The position numbers and the translations under genes are program-made. A stretch of DNA of 64,000 bases from positions 124,001 through 188,000 of the forward strand of contig NZ_CBDIIJ010000002.1 of assembly GCF_965279675.1 (NCBI RefSeq), in the 5' to 3' direction. The DNA comes from Mucisphaera sp965279675. Its GTDB lineage: Bacteria; Planctomycetota; Phycisphaerae; Phycisphaerales; Phycisphaeraceae. Each line of letters opens with the position of its first letter. Positions within the stretch are counted from its first letter, which is position 1. Of this stretch, positions 32,403 through 41,680 are shown one piece after another. The notes under the pieces were generated by a model. The model saw nothing but the letters and a program-made list of their open reading frames with translations. It was not told where the DNA came from and made no database searches.

Positions 32403-34490
32403 ATGCGCGAACAACCGTTCCAACTCGTCTCCGAATTCCAACCCATGGGCGACCAGCCCGCCGCCATCGACGCCCTCACCGCCGGCGTCGAAGCCGGCGA
32501 GCCCTACCAGACCCTCCTCGGCGCCACCGGAACCGGCAAAACCTTCACGATGGCCAACGTCATCGCCCGAACCAACAAACCCACCCTCATCATCTCCCAT
32601 AACAAAACCCTCGCCGCCCAGCTCTACGAAGAGATGAAGGAACTCTTCCCCAACAACGCCGTCTCCTACTTCGTCTCCTACTACGACTACTACCAGCCCG
32701 AAGCCTACATCCCCCAACGCGACATCTATATAGAAAAAGACTCCTCCCGAAACGACGACCTCGACCGCCTCCGCATGGCCGCCTCCTCCAACCTCGTCTC
32801 ACGATCCGACGCCATCGTCGTCGCCTCCGTCTCTTGCATCTTCGGACTCGGCTCACCCGACGCCTTCAAGAACGCCGTCGTCAGCCTCTCCGTCGGACAG
32901 ATGCTCCCCCGCCAGGACTTCCTCCGCGCCCTCACCGACCTCCAGTACACCCGCTCCGAATACGAACTCAAGCGTGGCGGATTCCGCGTCCGAGGCGACG
33001 TCATCGAACTCATCCCCGCCTCCGAAGAATTCGCCTACCGCATCGAGCTCTTCGGCGACGAAATCGAATCACTCGCCCTCATCCACCCCACCTCAGGCGA
33101 ACTCCTCGCCGAAGAACAACACCTCCACGTCTTCCCCGCCGTCAACTACGTCATGCCCGAGGAAAAACTCGCCTCCGCCCTCGACGCCATCAAGGAAGAA
33201 CTCGACCGCCGCGTCATGCAGCTCCGCTCCGAAGGCAAACTCCTCGAAGCCCAAAGACTCCTCGCTCGTACCAAGTACGACCTCGAGATGATGGAGGAAG
33301 TCGGCTACTGCTCAGGCGTCGAAAACTACTCCCGACACCTCGACGGACGACCCGCAGGCACCAAACCCTACACCCTCCTCGACTACTTCCCACCCGACGA
33401 CTGGCTCATGGTCATCGACGAGTCCCACGTCACCCTCCCGCAGATGCAGGCCATGTACAACGGCGACCAGGCCCGCAAGCGCGTCCTCGTCGACCACGGC
33501 TTCCGACTCCCCTCCGCCCTCGACAACCGACCCCTCAAATTCGAAGAGATCGAAAAAACCTGGAACCAGGTCCTCTTCGTCTCCGCCACACCCGGACCCT
33601 ACGAACTCGACAAAACCCAGGGCCAGGTCGTCGAACAGATCATCCGACCCACCGGACTCGTCGACCCCGTCATCGAAGTCCGACCCGCCGCCGGACAGGT
33701 CCCCGACCTCCTCGAGATGGTCCAGCAGCGCAAAGCCGCCGGCGAGAGAGTCATCGTCACCACCCTCACCAAACGACTCGCCGAAGACCTCGCCTCCTTC
33801 CTCGCCGGACAGGACATCAACTGCCGATACCTCCACTCCGAAATCGACACCCTCGATCGCGTCGTCATCCTCCGCGAACTCCGCGAAGGCGAGTTCGACG
33901 TCCTCGTCGGCGTCAACCTCCTCCGCGAAGGACTCGACCTCCCCGAAGTCTCACTCGTCGCCATCATGGACGCCGACAAAACCGGCTTCCTCCGATCACC
34001 CACCAGCCTCATCCAGCAGATCGGCCGAGCCGCCCGAAACGAAAACGCCTTCGTCGTCCTCTACGGCGACGAAGTCACCCCCGCCATGCAGGAAGCCATC
34101 GACGAAACCGAACGACGACGAGCCAAGCAACTCGCCTACAACCAGCAACACAACATCACCCCCAGAACCATCAGGAAAGCCATCCGCAAAGGGATCGAAG
34201 TCGAACTCCGCGCCCGCCGAACCGCCCGCCAACTCATGGCCGATGGCGGCGAAGAAAAAGAAATCGACCGCGAAGAACTCCTCGCCGACCTACAGAAACA
34301 GATGTACACCGCCGCCGAATCCCTCGAATTCGAAAAAGCCGCCAACATCCGCGACAAAATCAAACAAATCAAAGAAACCCCCAACCTCACCCGCCTCCCC
34401 GCCGACGAAAAAACCCCAAGAAAAGCCAAACCCGGCACCCCCGGCACCAGAGTCCTCAAACGCGGCAAAAAGAAGAAGACCTCGTTCTAA
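32403..34490 (+). CDS. uvrB: Excinuclease ABC subunit B
   Basis: 695 residues, typical length. Walker A GATGTGKTFTM (Lys46) is followed by the damage-verifying beta-hairpin YYDYYQPEAYIPQRDIYIEK, VASVSCIFGLGSP, DESH box VIDESHVTLPQMQAMYNGD, and the helicase motifs LREGLDLPEVSLVAIMDADK and IQQIGRAARN. The C-terminal UVR domain (LQKQMYTAAESLEFEKAANI) binds UvrC. It loads onto damaged DNA with UvrA for nucleotide excision repair. A Lys/Arg-rich tail ends the protein. It stands alone, followed by a low-GC stretch. Confidence 0.97.
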   Translation: MREQPFQLVSEFQPMGDQPAAIDALTAGVEAGEPYQTLLGATGTGKTFTMANVIARTNKPTLIISHNKTLAAQLYEEMKELFPNNAVSYFVSYYDYYQPEAYIPQRDIYIEKDSSRNDDLDRLRMAASSNLVSRSDAIVVASVSCIFGLGSPDAFKNAVVSLSVGQMLPRQDFLRALTDLQYTRSEYELKRGGFRVRGDVIELIPASEEFAYRIELFGDEIESLALIHPTSGELLAEEQHLHVFPAVNYVMPEEKLASALDAIKEELDRRVMQLRSEGKLLEAQRLLARTKYDLEMMEEVGYCSGVENYSRHLDGRPAGTKPYTLLDYFPPDDWLMVIDESHVTLPQMQAMYNGDQARKRVLVDHGFRLPSALDNRPLKFEEIEKTWNQVLFVSATPGPYELDKTQGQVVEQIIRPTGLVDPVIEVRPAAGQVPDLLEMVQQRKAAGERVIVTTLTKRLAEDLASFLAGQDINCRYLHSEIDTLDRVVILRELREGEFDVLVGVNLLREGLDLPEVSLVAIMDADKTGFLRSPTSLIQQIGRAARNENAFVVLYGDEVTPAMQEAIDETERRRAKQLAYNQQHNITPRTIRKAIRKGIEVELRARRTARQLMADGGEEKEIDREELLADLQKQMYTAAESLEFEKAANIRDKIKQIKETPNLTRLPADEKTPRKAKPGTPGTRVLKRGKKKKTSF

Positions 34491-34662
34491 AAGTTAATAC
34501 AAATATACCGTTCAATACGCCTCAAGATGAGTTATATAGATCAGGTCCGGACGACGACCATCAAAATAGATCGTGAATCACTTACCGCCATCATGCCAAC
34601 TACGTAGATATTTAAACATGCGACGCTCCAGAATTAGTCTGGCCAATTGAATCAACGAGTTG

Positions 34663-35439
34663 ATGAAACTGAAACTAGCCAAACACTTGATTCAACTGGC
34701 AACCGTGCTTGCGATTCTAACGCCTCTGACCTTTAGTCACTATGAAGGGCACCTCCGTGTAGGAGATAGGACTTTCCGCATCACGTACATCGTCGATCTC
34801 GAGAGATCCCCTGCGTGGTTAGCCGCACCCCAAGCAAGCTATGAAGTAATTCGCAACACGTTTGAAGATTTGCCTCTGGTACAACCCTCAACATACGAGA
34901 TAAAACAGGTCCATAGGTGGGATCGGACATTTCTAGATGTCGCACCCTTGATGATTCCGATTGGCTTAGCTGCAGCTACCGTTCATTTCACGACGAAATC
35001 GCATTTGCGCAGTAGCTTTATGCATTTCATCGCCTGGGTTGGCTTAGGGCTGACTGCGAGTGCAAGCCTATGCGTGGTCACATACTTGGTGGTTGGTGGA
35101 TGGGGACCACCATTGCCAGTAGCGTTTGCTCTCTTAGGCATAGCCATAGGCACAACCACAGCTTTAGCGACCTGGCGACGCCGCACAATGATGTGCAAGA
35201 CAACGAAAGGCCAACCAATGTCTGACCAGACCAAAGAAATCAAAGACCGCGTAGACGCCAAACGCAAGCGCGTCGAAGCCAAAATCCACGAACTAAAAGC
35301 CGACGGCCGCGAAGAAAACCGCAAGCAGGCCGACCAACTGCAAAAACAGCTCAACGACGCGATGCAAGCCGTCCAGAACGGCTACGACAACCTCAAGGAA
35401 GACACCGCAGCAGCACTCAACAACTGGCTAAAAGACTGA
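34663..35439 (+). CDS. Low-GC membrane protein joined in frame to a small charged coiled-coil protein
   Basis: 258 residues from the ATG at 34663 (a TTG one codon earlier is possible). Residues 1-185 are unrecognised, with four hydrophobic segments (LIQLATVLAILTPLTF, LMIPIGLAAATVHF, FMHFIAWVGLGLTASASLCV and PVAFALLGIAIGTTTALATW), encoded in DNA much poorer in G+C than the surroundings. Residues 186-258 start MSDQTKEIKDRVDAKRKRVE and are a charged helix (coiled coil) with local base composition. GAAAGG lies about seven bases ahead of the internal ATG at 35218. The short protein may be the native gene and the first part an acquired piece fused to it. The AT-rich bases 34491-34662 before it hold no gene. 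Confidence 0.55.
   Translation: MKLKLAKHLIQLATVLAILTPLTFSHYEGHLRVGDRTFRITYIVDLERSPAWLAAPQASYEVIRNTFEDLPLVQPSTYEIKQVHRWDRTFLDVAPLMIPIGLAAATVHFTTKSHLRSSFMHFIAWVGLGLTASASLCVVTYLVVGGWGPPLPVAFALLGIAIGTTTALATWRRRTMMCKTTKGQPMSDQTKEIKDRVDAKRKRVEAKIHELKADGREENRKQADQLQKQLNDAMQAVQNGYDNLKEDTAAALNNWLKD
35218..35439 (+). other. Alternative start: stand-alone 73-residue charged helical protein
   Basis: An ATG at 35218 in the same frame as the 258-residue protein, with GAAAGG ahead, would make MSDQTKEIKD...LNNWLKD, a Lys/Glu/Asp-rich helix. It resembles small soluble coiled-coil proteins that occur alone. Both products could be made. Confidence 0.4.
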
Positions 35440-35705
35440 GCCCCCGCAGGACCACGTACTGGACAGACGCGCGTAGGACAATGTCGATTCAGACACTGAC
35501 GAACACCCCTCCGCGACGCCACCAGAATAGACGCCTTCTACAGTATCGTCACCCGGCTTTACGTCCCTATCCTCATCCTCCTCCGAAGAAACTGCGACAT
35601 CCCAATCCTCAAACCAAACCCTTGACCCAATCAAACAATGAGATAAACTCAGTAGCAGTACCAACATGCGGGCAACCCGCCCGCGCACTGAGGAAGGGAA
35701 AAGAG

Positions 35706-36527
35706 ATGTCAACCCGCCGTATCCCCGCCGTCGCCGCCCTCCTGGCAGCCACCACCCTCTCAGCCGCCCACGCCAACCTCGTCCAGTTCGACGACTTCGC
35801 CGACACCACCGGCCTCACCCTCAACGGCAGCGCCACCACCACCAACACCGCCGACGGCACCGTCCTCCGTCTCACACCCGCCGCCTCAGGACGAGGCGGG
35901 TCCGTCTTCAGCTCAACCACCGTCGACGCCGATGAGTTTGCCACCTTCTTCAAGTTCCGCATCACAGAGCCGGGCGGCGCCACCTTCGACAACAACAACG
36001 AACCCGGAGCCGACGGCATCGTTTTCGTCGTCCAGTCCATCAGCAACTCACAGGGCAGCTCAGGCGGCGGCATCGGTTACGCCGGCATCGGCCAGTCCGT
36101 AGGCGTCGAGTTCGACACCTGGGGCAACAACAGCCTCAACGACCCCAGCCAATCCCACGCCGGCATCATCACCAACGGTGACGTCAACCACGGCCCCGGC
36201 TCACCCTTCACCGTCAGCCAGTCCTCCCCCGAATGGGACGACGGCGACATCTTCAACGTCTGGATCGACTACGACGGCGACGACCTCAAAGTCAACTGGT
36301 CCACCAACAACATCCCCAGACCCGCCACCCCCCAACTCGCCCGCGCCATCGACATCCCCGCCCTCCTCGGCCAACAAACCGGCTTCGTCGGCTTCACCGC
36401 CGGCACCGGCTCCGCCTGGGCCAACCACGACATCCTCGAGTGGCGCTACACCCCCACCATCCCCGAACCCACCACCGCCGCCCTACTCCTGACCGCCGCA
36501 GCCCTCACATTATCTCGGCGTCGATAA
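35706..36527 (+). CDS. PEP-CTERM protein with an L-type (legume-like) lectin domain
   Basis: 273 residues from the ATG at 35706, with AGGAAGGGA ahead; in-frame codons upstream to 35481 do not look like protein. Signal peptide MSTRRIPAVAALLAATTLSA, cleaved near AHANL. The body shows the L-type lectin fold: FATFFKFRI, GADGIVFVVQSISNS, GIGYAGIGQSVGVEFDTW, NDPSQSHAGI, IFNVWIDYDGDDLKVNW and GFVGFTAGTGSAWANHDIL. Such domains bind sugars with calcium. The sorting tag IPEPTTAALLLTAAALTLS ends in RRR. A sugar-binding role at the cell surface is a fair inference. Confidence 0.87.
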   Translation: MSTRRIPAVAALLAATTLSAAHANLVQFDDFADTTGLTLNGSATTTNTADGTVLRLTPAASGRGGSVFSSTTVDADEFATFFKFRITEPGGATFDNNNEPGADGIVFVVQSISNSQGSSGGGIGYAGIGQSVGVEFDTWGNNSLNDPSQSHAGIITNGDVNHGPGSPFTVSQSSPEWDDGDIFNVWIDYDGDDLKVNWSTNNIPRPATPQLARAIDIPALLGQQTGFVGFTAGTGSAWANHDILEWRYTPTIPEPTTAALLLTAAALTLSRRR

Positions 36528-36576
36528 ACCAAGCACTCTGTCGCAGAATTGGCTCGCCCCAACCCCAAAACGCAGG

Positions 36577-36666
36577 GGCGGACCGATCCGCCATCTGGCG
36601 GCAATCACCATACTCATCAGGTTGATCACTGCCGCTATGCTCACAAGCCCGCTCCCTCCAGGGAGC
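36577..36666. terminator. Hairpins in a convergent gap
   Basis: GGCGGA(36577-36582)/TCCGCC(36587-36592) with a four-base loop and GCTCCCT(36651-36657)/AGGGAGC(36660-36666) lie between the convergent lectin and chemoreceptor genes. Neither is followed by a T run; they may be bidirectional Rho-assisted terminators. Confidence 0.35.
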
Positions 36667-36687
36667 ACGCCTGCATGCAACAGCCGA

Positions 36688-38766
36688 TTAAACCTTGAAC
36701 CGCTCCGCGATCTCTCGCAGGCCCTCAGCATTGCGTGACAACTCCGTCGCCGCACCTGCCGCCTGCTGTGCACCCGCCGCCGCTTCATCCGAAGAGGCAC
36801 TCACATGACTGATACTTGTCGCGATCTGCTGACTCGCGGCCGCCTGCTCTTCCGCCGCTGCCGCAATGCTGGTCACGTCGGATGTCACCTGCTCGGTACC
36901 ACCAACAATGCTCGTCAACGCCTGCCCGGCTCCCGTCGCCGATTCCACACTCTCCTCAAGCTGCGTACGGCTCTTGTCCATCAGCTTCACCGTCTCCGAC
37001 GTACCTTCTTGGATCTGTCGGATCGAATCCGTCACTTCCTGTGTCGAAACAGTCGTACGCTCAGCCAGCTTCCGAACCTCATCCGCAACCACCGCGAATC
37101 CACGGCCGTGCTCACCGGCACGTGCCGCTTCGATCGCGGCATTCAGAGCCAGAAGATTGGTCTGATCCGCGATGTCATCAATCACCTCAATCACCGTGCC
37201 AATCTGCTCAGCCTGCTGTCCCAGCGCCGAGACCGCGGAGCCGGTCTGATCCATCGTCTCCGACAACGCACGGATCTGCTCGACGGTCTGACTCACAACA
37301 GCACCACCCTCCTCCGCCTGGCTGCCAGAACGCTTCGCCTGATCAGCCGAACGGTTCGCGTTCTCCGCCACCTCCGTCACCGAAGAAGACAACTCCTCCA
37401 CCGCCGCAGAAACCTGCGTCACCTGAGACTTCTGCTCCTCCACCGTCCGCGACATCTCTTCACTCAGGCTCGCCACCTCCGTCGAGGCAGAAGCCACCTC
37501 CGTCGAGGAACTCTGAAGCCGCCCCACCATGTCACGCAGCGACACAACCATCTCATTCAAGGCCCCGGTCATCTCAGCAACCTCGTCCGTACCCTTCACC
37601 GCCAGCGGATCGCCGGTCAGATCACCCTTCGACACGGCCGAAACCCGCTTCGAGACACGAGCAATCGCACCCACCAGCGGGTTCACAATCAGTAGCGACA
37701 GAACAATACCCGCAGCCACACCAATACCGGTCGACGCCATCACAAGGGTCGAAGCCAGATAGAACGTGCTGTCACTCTCAGCCTTGTCGGCCTCCATCCC
37801 CTCACCACTACGCACCACGATCTCATCAAGCGCCGCAGCCGCCGAGTCGTAAGCCAGCCGGCCCTCGTTCGATGAGAGCTGACGCGCCCGCGTATTCGAT
37901 GCCTGACGCGACAACGCCCGAACGCGCTCGTTAACCGAGACCCACGCCTCAAATTCCTCGCTCGCAGCATCCAGTGCCAGTTGGCCTTCTGCGGTAGCAA
38001 TCGCACGCAGCCCCCGGTACCCCTCACGCACCGTCTCGATCAACGCCTCGATCGTGGCCGCGTAAGCATCCATCTCGGCATCGGTCCGTGCCAGGATCAG
38101 ATTCTTCTCCGCTCGCTGCAAGGCAATCAGATCCTGCAACAGACGCGCTGCCGACAACGCCCGCTCCGAAGCAAGGCCAAGCTCGTCAACATCCGCGGCA
38201 TCCCGCCCACTCAGCCGGCTTTCAAGCGCCGACTGCAAAGCCTCAACCTCTCCCTCGTTGTTCTGAGCCACCTGGCGAAGTGAAGCCTCCACGAGATCGA
38301 AAGCCTCTCGCCCCTTCTCACTCGACAACTCGAACGCCTGCTGGTTGGTGTTCTGCCGGCTGAACACACGCACCTGCTCCGACAGATCGGAGAACCGAGC
38401 GAACGAAGCACGGAAACGAGCCAGATCCTCCTTGCCCTGCTCCGTCGAGATCGCCTCCAACGCCGTGAGGTCCTCCTCCAGCTTCGAACGATTCTCCGCG
38501 ATCGATGCCGCAAACTCGTCCATCGCCGCGTCCGTCTCCGCCAGAATCAGATTCTTCTCCGCCCGGTGAATCGCCAACAGGTGATACTGCGCCTGAGAAG
38601 CCAGCCGCACACGCTCCGCCGAGACATCCACGATGCTGTTGAGACGATCGTTCATCCCGTACATCTTCGAGAGCGCCAAACCACCAACCCCGATGGCCGT
38701 AAAAGCCAACAAGATCACGACGAACATAAGCTTGTTACGAACCGAGCCAGTGATGAGTCCGAGCAT
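36688..38766 (-). CDS. Methyl-accepting chemotaxis protein with a duplicated sensor region
   Basis: 692 residues. The first membrane helix (KLMFVVILLAFTAIGVGGLA, about 12-31) leads into an extracytoplasmic region of two copies of a helical-bundle module: HRAEKNLILAETDAAMDEF at 67-85 recurs as QRAEKNLILARTDAEMDAY at 217-235, and ELSSEKGREAFD at 146 recurs as QLSSNEGRLAYD at 296, each 150 residues on. The second membrane helix (about 338-362) precedes a HAMP domain and the signalling coiled coil with the conserved tip EVIDDIADQTNLLALNAAIE followed by AARAGEHGRGFAVVADEVRK. There is no C-terminal CheR-binding pentapeptide. It controls CheA; ligand unknown. Confidence 0.95.
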   Translation of the reverse strand: MLGLITGSVRNKLMFVVILLAFTAIGVGGLALSKMYGMNDRLNSIVDVSAERVRLASQAQYHLLAIHRAEKNLILAETDAAMDEFAASIAENRSKLEEDLTALEAISTEQGKEDLARFRASFARFSDLSEQVRVFSRQNTNQQAFELSSEKGREAFDLVEASLRQVAQNNEGEVEALQSALESRLSGRDAADVDELGLASERALSAARLLQDLIALQRAEKNLILARTDAEMDAYAATIEALIETVREGYRGLRAIATAEGQLALDAASEEFEAWVSVNERVRALSRQASNTRARQLSSNEGRLAYDSAAAALDEIVVRSGEGMEADKAESDSTFYLASTLVMASTGIGVAAGIVLSLLIVNPLVGAIARVSKRVSAVSKGDLTGDPLAVKGTDEVAEMTGALNEMVVSLRDMVGRLQSSSTEVASASTEVASLSEEMSRTVEEQKSQVTQVSAAVEELSSSVTEVAENANRSADQAKRSGSQAEEGGAVVSQTVEQIRALSETMDQTGSAVSALGQQAEQIGTVIEVIDDIADQTNLLALNAAIEAARAGEHGRGFAVVADEVRKLAERTTVSTQEVTDSIRQIQEGTSETVKLMDKSRTQLEESVESATGAGQALTSIVGGTEQVTSDVTSIAAAAEEQAAASQQIATSISHVSASSDEAAAGAQQAAGAATELSRNAEGLREIAERFKV

Positions 38767-38967
38767 GACAGTCTCCTGTAGGCAGAAACTAAAGCGTCCA
38801 GATCATCCATGTCGTGCAGCACACTCCACCCCTTGATAGGGCACTTACCTAGCCCATAAAATCATGCCCAAGACTGCTGGTGAGCAGACCATCCGCCCTT
38901 ACTTGGCAAGACCAAGTCACTCAGCGTTCAAACCATGACAAAACATCCAACAAGGGCATCGATAAAC

Positions 38968-39648
38968 ATGAACAAATTCGTCTGCATCATTAGCGTCATC
39001 CTCCTAACCGCCTGCACCACCACCCCCCAGCCACAACCCCCTACCTCCCTCAAAGACCGCGTCCTCCACCACTACAGCTACGACAACTGGCACCAGGTCA
39101 CCGGCCTCGCCTTCGACTTCAACGTCGCCCTCCCCAACGGCCGCGAAGTCTCACGCGCCTGGGTCTGGCACGTCGACGAACAGATCGCCATCCTCAACCC
39201 CGCCGACCCCGACGCCATCACCATCGACCTCACCCAAGCCGAATTCGACGAAGACACCCGCCGCGCCCACGGCCGCTTCATCAACGACACCTACTGGCTG
39301 CTCTACCCCTTCTACCTCGAATGGGGCCAGCCCCAGATCACCGAGCAACCCGCCAATCTCGATGACCCCAACACCCCCAACCGCCTCATCGCCACCCACA
39401 CCACAGGCGGCTACACGCCAGGCGACACCTACGAGCTCGACCTCAACCCCGAAGGCCAGATCACCGCCTGGACCTTCGTCAGAAACGACAACCGCCGACC
39501 CGCCACCTGGGAACACCACATCGACGCCGGCCCCATCCGCCTCGCCCTCGACCACCACGGCCCCAACAACTTCCGCCTCCACTTCACCAACGTCCGCATC
39601 CGCCTCCAAGGCGAACAGGACTGGCACTTCCTCCCCGACCCCGAATAG
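38968..39648 (+). CDS. Lipoprotein of unknown function
   Basis: 226 residues from the ATG at 38968, where a lipoprotein signal begins (MNKFVCIISVILLTAC, Cys16); an upstream in-frame ATG at 38935 gives a weaker signal. The mature part opens TTTPQPQPPTSLKDRVLHHY and is rich in Trp, Asp and His (FDFNVALPNGREVSRAWVWH, YWLLYPFYLEWGQPQ, DTYELDLNPEGQITAWTFVR), suggesting a beta-sheet periplasmic domain of the LolA-like type. That fold is a guess. It precedes the zinc operon on the same strand but is separated from it by the zinc operon's own promoter. Confidence 0.7.
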   Translation: MNKFVCIISVILLTACTTTPQPQPPTSLKDRVLHHYSYDNWHQVTGLAFDFNVALPNGREVSRAWVWHVDEQIAILNPADPDAITIDLTQAEFDEDTRRAHGRFINDTYWLLYPFYLEWGQPQITEQPANLDDPNTPNRLIATHTTGGYTPGDTYELDLNPEGQITAWTFVRNDNRRPATWEHHIDAGPIRLALDHHGPNNFRLHFTNVRIRLQGEQDWHFLPDPE

Positions 39649-39698
39649 ATCCCGCCAGCAACCCATCAGACCCGCTGACGGCGCCCAACTATCCGCTA

Positions 39699-39727
39699 TC
39701 GATAATGATTTGTCATTAGCGTATACT
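39699..39727 (+). promoter_or_regulatory. Promoter with an embedded Fur/Zur-type operator for the zinc operon
   Basis: TCGATA (39699-39704) and TATACT (39722-39727) make -35 and -10 elements 17 bases apart. GATAATGATTTGTCATTAGC at 39701-39720 fills the spacer; its arms TAATGA and TCATTA (39703-39708, 39713-39718) match the GATAATGATNATCATTATC pattern of Fur-family operators. Given the zinc genes downstream, Zur is the likely repressor, shutting the operon when zinc is plentiful. Confidence 0.7.
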
Positions 39728-39763
39728 CTCCGGGATCACCCGCACCCACACGGAAGCGATCCC

Positions 39764-40996
39764 ATGGTCTCCAAACCAACACAAAAACTCCCCGTCACCG
39801 TCCTCTCCGGATTCCTCGGAGCAGGCAAAACCACCCTCCTCAACCACGTCCTCAACAACCGCGAAGGCCTACGCGTCGCCGTCATCGTCAACGACATGTC
39901 CGAGGTCAACATCGACGCCTCCCTCGTCCGCGATGGCGGGGCCTCCCTCTCACGCACCGAAGAAAAAATGGTCGAGATGACCAACGGCTGCATCTGCTGC
40001 ACCCTCCGCGAAGACCTCATGGTCGAAGTCCGCAAACTCGCCGAGGAAAACCGCTTCGACCACCTGCTCATCGAATCCACCGGCATCGGCGAGCCCATGC
40101 CCGTCGCCGCCACCTTCTCTTTCCGAGACGAAGACGACCAGTCCCTCAGCGACGTTACGACCGTCGACACCATGGTCACCCTCGTCGACGCCAAGAACTT
40201 CCTCCACGACTTCGACAGCCACCAAAGCCTGAGCGACCGCAACATGGGCATGAGCGACAAGGACGAACGAACCATCGTCGACCTCCTCACCGATCAGATC
40301 GAGTTCGCCAACGTCATCGTCATCAACAAATGCGACCTCGTCGAACAACACGACATCGAACGCCTCGAAGGCATCCTCCACCACATGAACCCCGATGCCA
40401 AAATCATCCGCTCCGAACGCGGACGCATCGAAATCAACCAGATCATCGGCACCGGCCTCTACAACGAAGAAGCCGCCTCGATGATGCCCGGCTGGATCAA
40501 GGAACTCAACGGCGAACACACCCCCGAAACCGAAGAGTACGGCATCGCCAGCTTCGTCTACCGAAGAAGAAAACCCTTCCACCCCCAACGCCTGATGGAC
40601 GCCATCCAGAACGGCATCACAGGCGCCGTCCGATCCAAAGGCTACCTCTGGGTCGCCACCCGCTCCCACCACTGCGGGGTCTGGTCCCAGGCCGGCTCCT
40701 CACTACAGATCAACACCGCCGGCTACTGGTTCGCCGCCATCGGCAAAGAAAACTGGCCCGAAGACCCCGAAACCCGCCAGTGGATCGAAGACAACTGGGA
40801 CGACGAAACAGGCGACTGCCGACAGGAAATCGTCTTCATAGGCGTCCAGATGAACCGCCAACAGATCGAAGCCCAGCTCGACACCGCCCTCCTCACCGAC
40901 GAGGAAATGGCCCAGGGCCCCGAACACTGGCGAACCTTCGAAGACCCCCTCCCAAGCTGGGACGCCCCAACACCCGAAGAGGTCCAGGCATCATGA
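39764..40996 (+). CDS. COG0523-family GTPase, probable zinc metallochaperone
   Basis: 410 residues from the ATG at 39764; the frame is open upstream but that sequence is inside the preceding gene and the promoter. The G1 loop SGFLGAGKTTLL is at 15-26, the metal-binding C-x-C-C motif GCICCTLRED at Cys76, 78 and 79, LIESTGIGEP is the switch region, and INKCD gives base recognition. The C-terminal CobW_C domain (IASFVYRRRKPFHPQRLMDA, SHHCGVWSQAG) is of the ZigA/YciC type used in zinc shortage. It is thought to deliver zinc to target enzymes using GTP. It is the first gene behind a Zur-like operator and overlaps the next gene by four bases. Confidence 0.92.
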   Translation: MVSKPTQKLPVTVLSGFLGAGKTTLLNHVLNNREGLRVAVIVNDMSEVNIDASLVRDGGASLSRTEEKMVEMTNGCICCTLREDLMVEVRKLAEENRFDHLLIESTGIGEPMPVAATFSFRDEDDQSLSDVTTVDTMVTLVDAKNFLHDFDSHQSLSDRNMGMSDKDERTIVDLLTDQIEFANVIVINKCDLVEQHDIERLEGILHHMNPDAKIIRSERGRIEINQIIGTGLYNEEAASMMPGWIKELNGEHTPETEEYGIASFVYRRRKPFHPQRLMDAIQNGITGAVRSKGYLWVATRSHHCGVWSQAGSSLQINTAGYWFAAIGKENWPEDPETRQWIEDNWDDETGDCRQEIVFIGVQMNRQQIEAQLDTALLTDEEMAQGPEHWRTFEDPLPSWDAPTPEEVQAS

Positions 40997-41625
40997 CAAC
41001 CGCACCCATCGGAACGATCCCCAACAACCCCGATCTGCCAGCCGCAGCGCCACAGCTACCACGCTCTGCCAATCTGGATCGCCTCGGCATCGTCGCCTCA
41101 GCCGCCTGCGCAATCCACTGCCTCGCAGCACCCTTCCTCTTCATGCTCCTGCCCGCCGTCGGCTCCGTCTGGTCACACCCCTCGGTCCACTGGATCCTCG
41201 CCGCCCTCGTCCTGCCCCTGGCCCTCTTCGTCGTGCTCCGCGGCTACCGCCTCCACCGACGCCGATCAGCACCCATCGCCCTGGTGCTAGGAGTAACCCT
41301 CATCCTCGCCGGTCTAGCCTTGCCCTCACTCGCCGCCGGCAGCCCACCGCCCACCGGCGAACCCCTAGCAATGGCCGCCAACGGAGAAGAATCCGGCCTC
41401 GCCGCCTCCGCATGCACCGAAAGCTGCTGCCCCACGGTCACCCAGGACGCAGAAACCGGAACCATCGCCGTCGACGTCCCTCCTGCCAGCATCGTCACCC
41501 TCATCGGCAGCCTGTTCCTCGTCCTCGCCCACGCCATCAATCTGCACGGCTGCTACTGCTTCAACCGAACACCCGAAGCCCAAGCCACACAATGCGGCTG
41601 CCCAACCGGCTGCGGCAACGACTGA
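40993..41625 (+). CDS. MerC-like membrane protein with a Cys-rich tail
   Basis: 210 residues, start set by the ATGA overlap with the GTPase gene. LGIVASAACAIHCLAAPFLF with CAIHC matches the metal-binding first helix of MerC-domain proteins. Two more helices follow (HWILAALVLPLALFVVL and APIALVLGVTLILAGLALP), then a loop with ACTESCCPTV, a fourth helix (IVTLIGSLFLVLAHAINLH) and a tail CYCFNRTPEAQATQCGCPTG CGND-like, rich in Cys. The family is best known for mercury uptake, but its place in this operon points to zinc. Whether it imports, stores or senses metal is unknown. Confidence 0.82.
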   Translation: MTTAPIGTIPNNPDLPAAAPQLPRSANLDRLGIVASAACAIHCLAAPFLFMLLPAVGSVWSHPSVHWILAALVLPLALFVVLRGYRLHRRRSAPIALVLGVTLILAGLALPSLAAGSPPPTGEPLAMAANGEESGLAASACTESCCPTVTQDAETGTIAVDVPPASIVTLIGSLFLVLAHAINLHGCYCFNRTPEAQATQCGCPTGCGND

Positions 41626-41680
41626 ACAACCCAACACGCCGCATCCCCAACAAAACCCGCCGCCTGAGAAGGAATCCGGG

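Noticed and set aside
32834..34576. 580-codon open frame in another reading frame of uvrB
   Set aside because: Arg-rich shadow of a highly conserved gene; no start signal.
34516..34620. 26-codon open frame in the AT-rich gap after uvrB
   Set aside because: Too short, no ribosome-binding site, no recognisable sequence.
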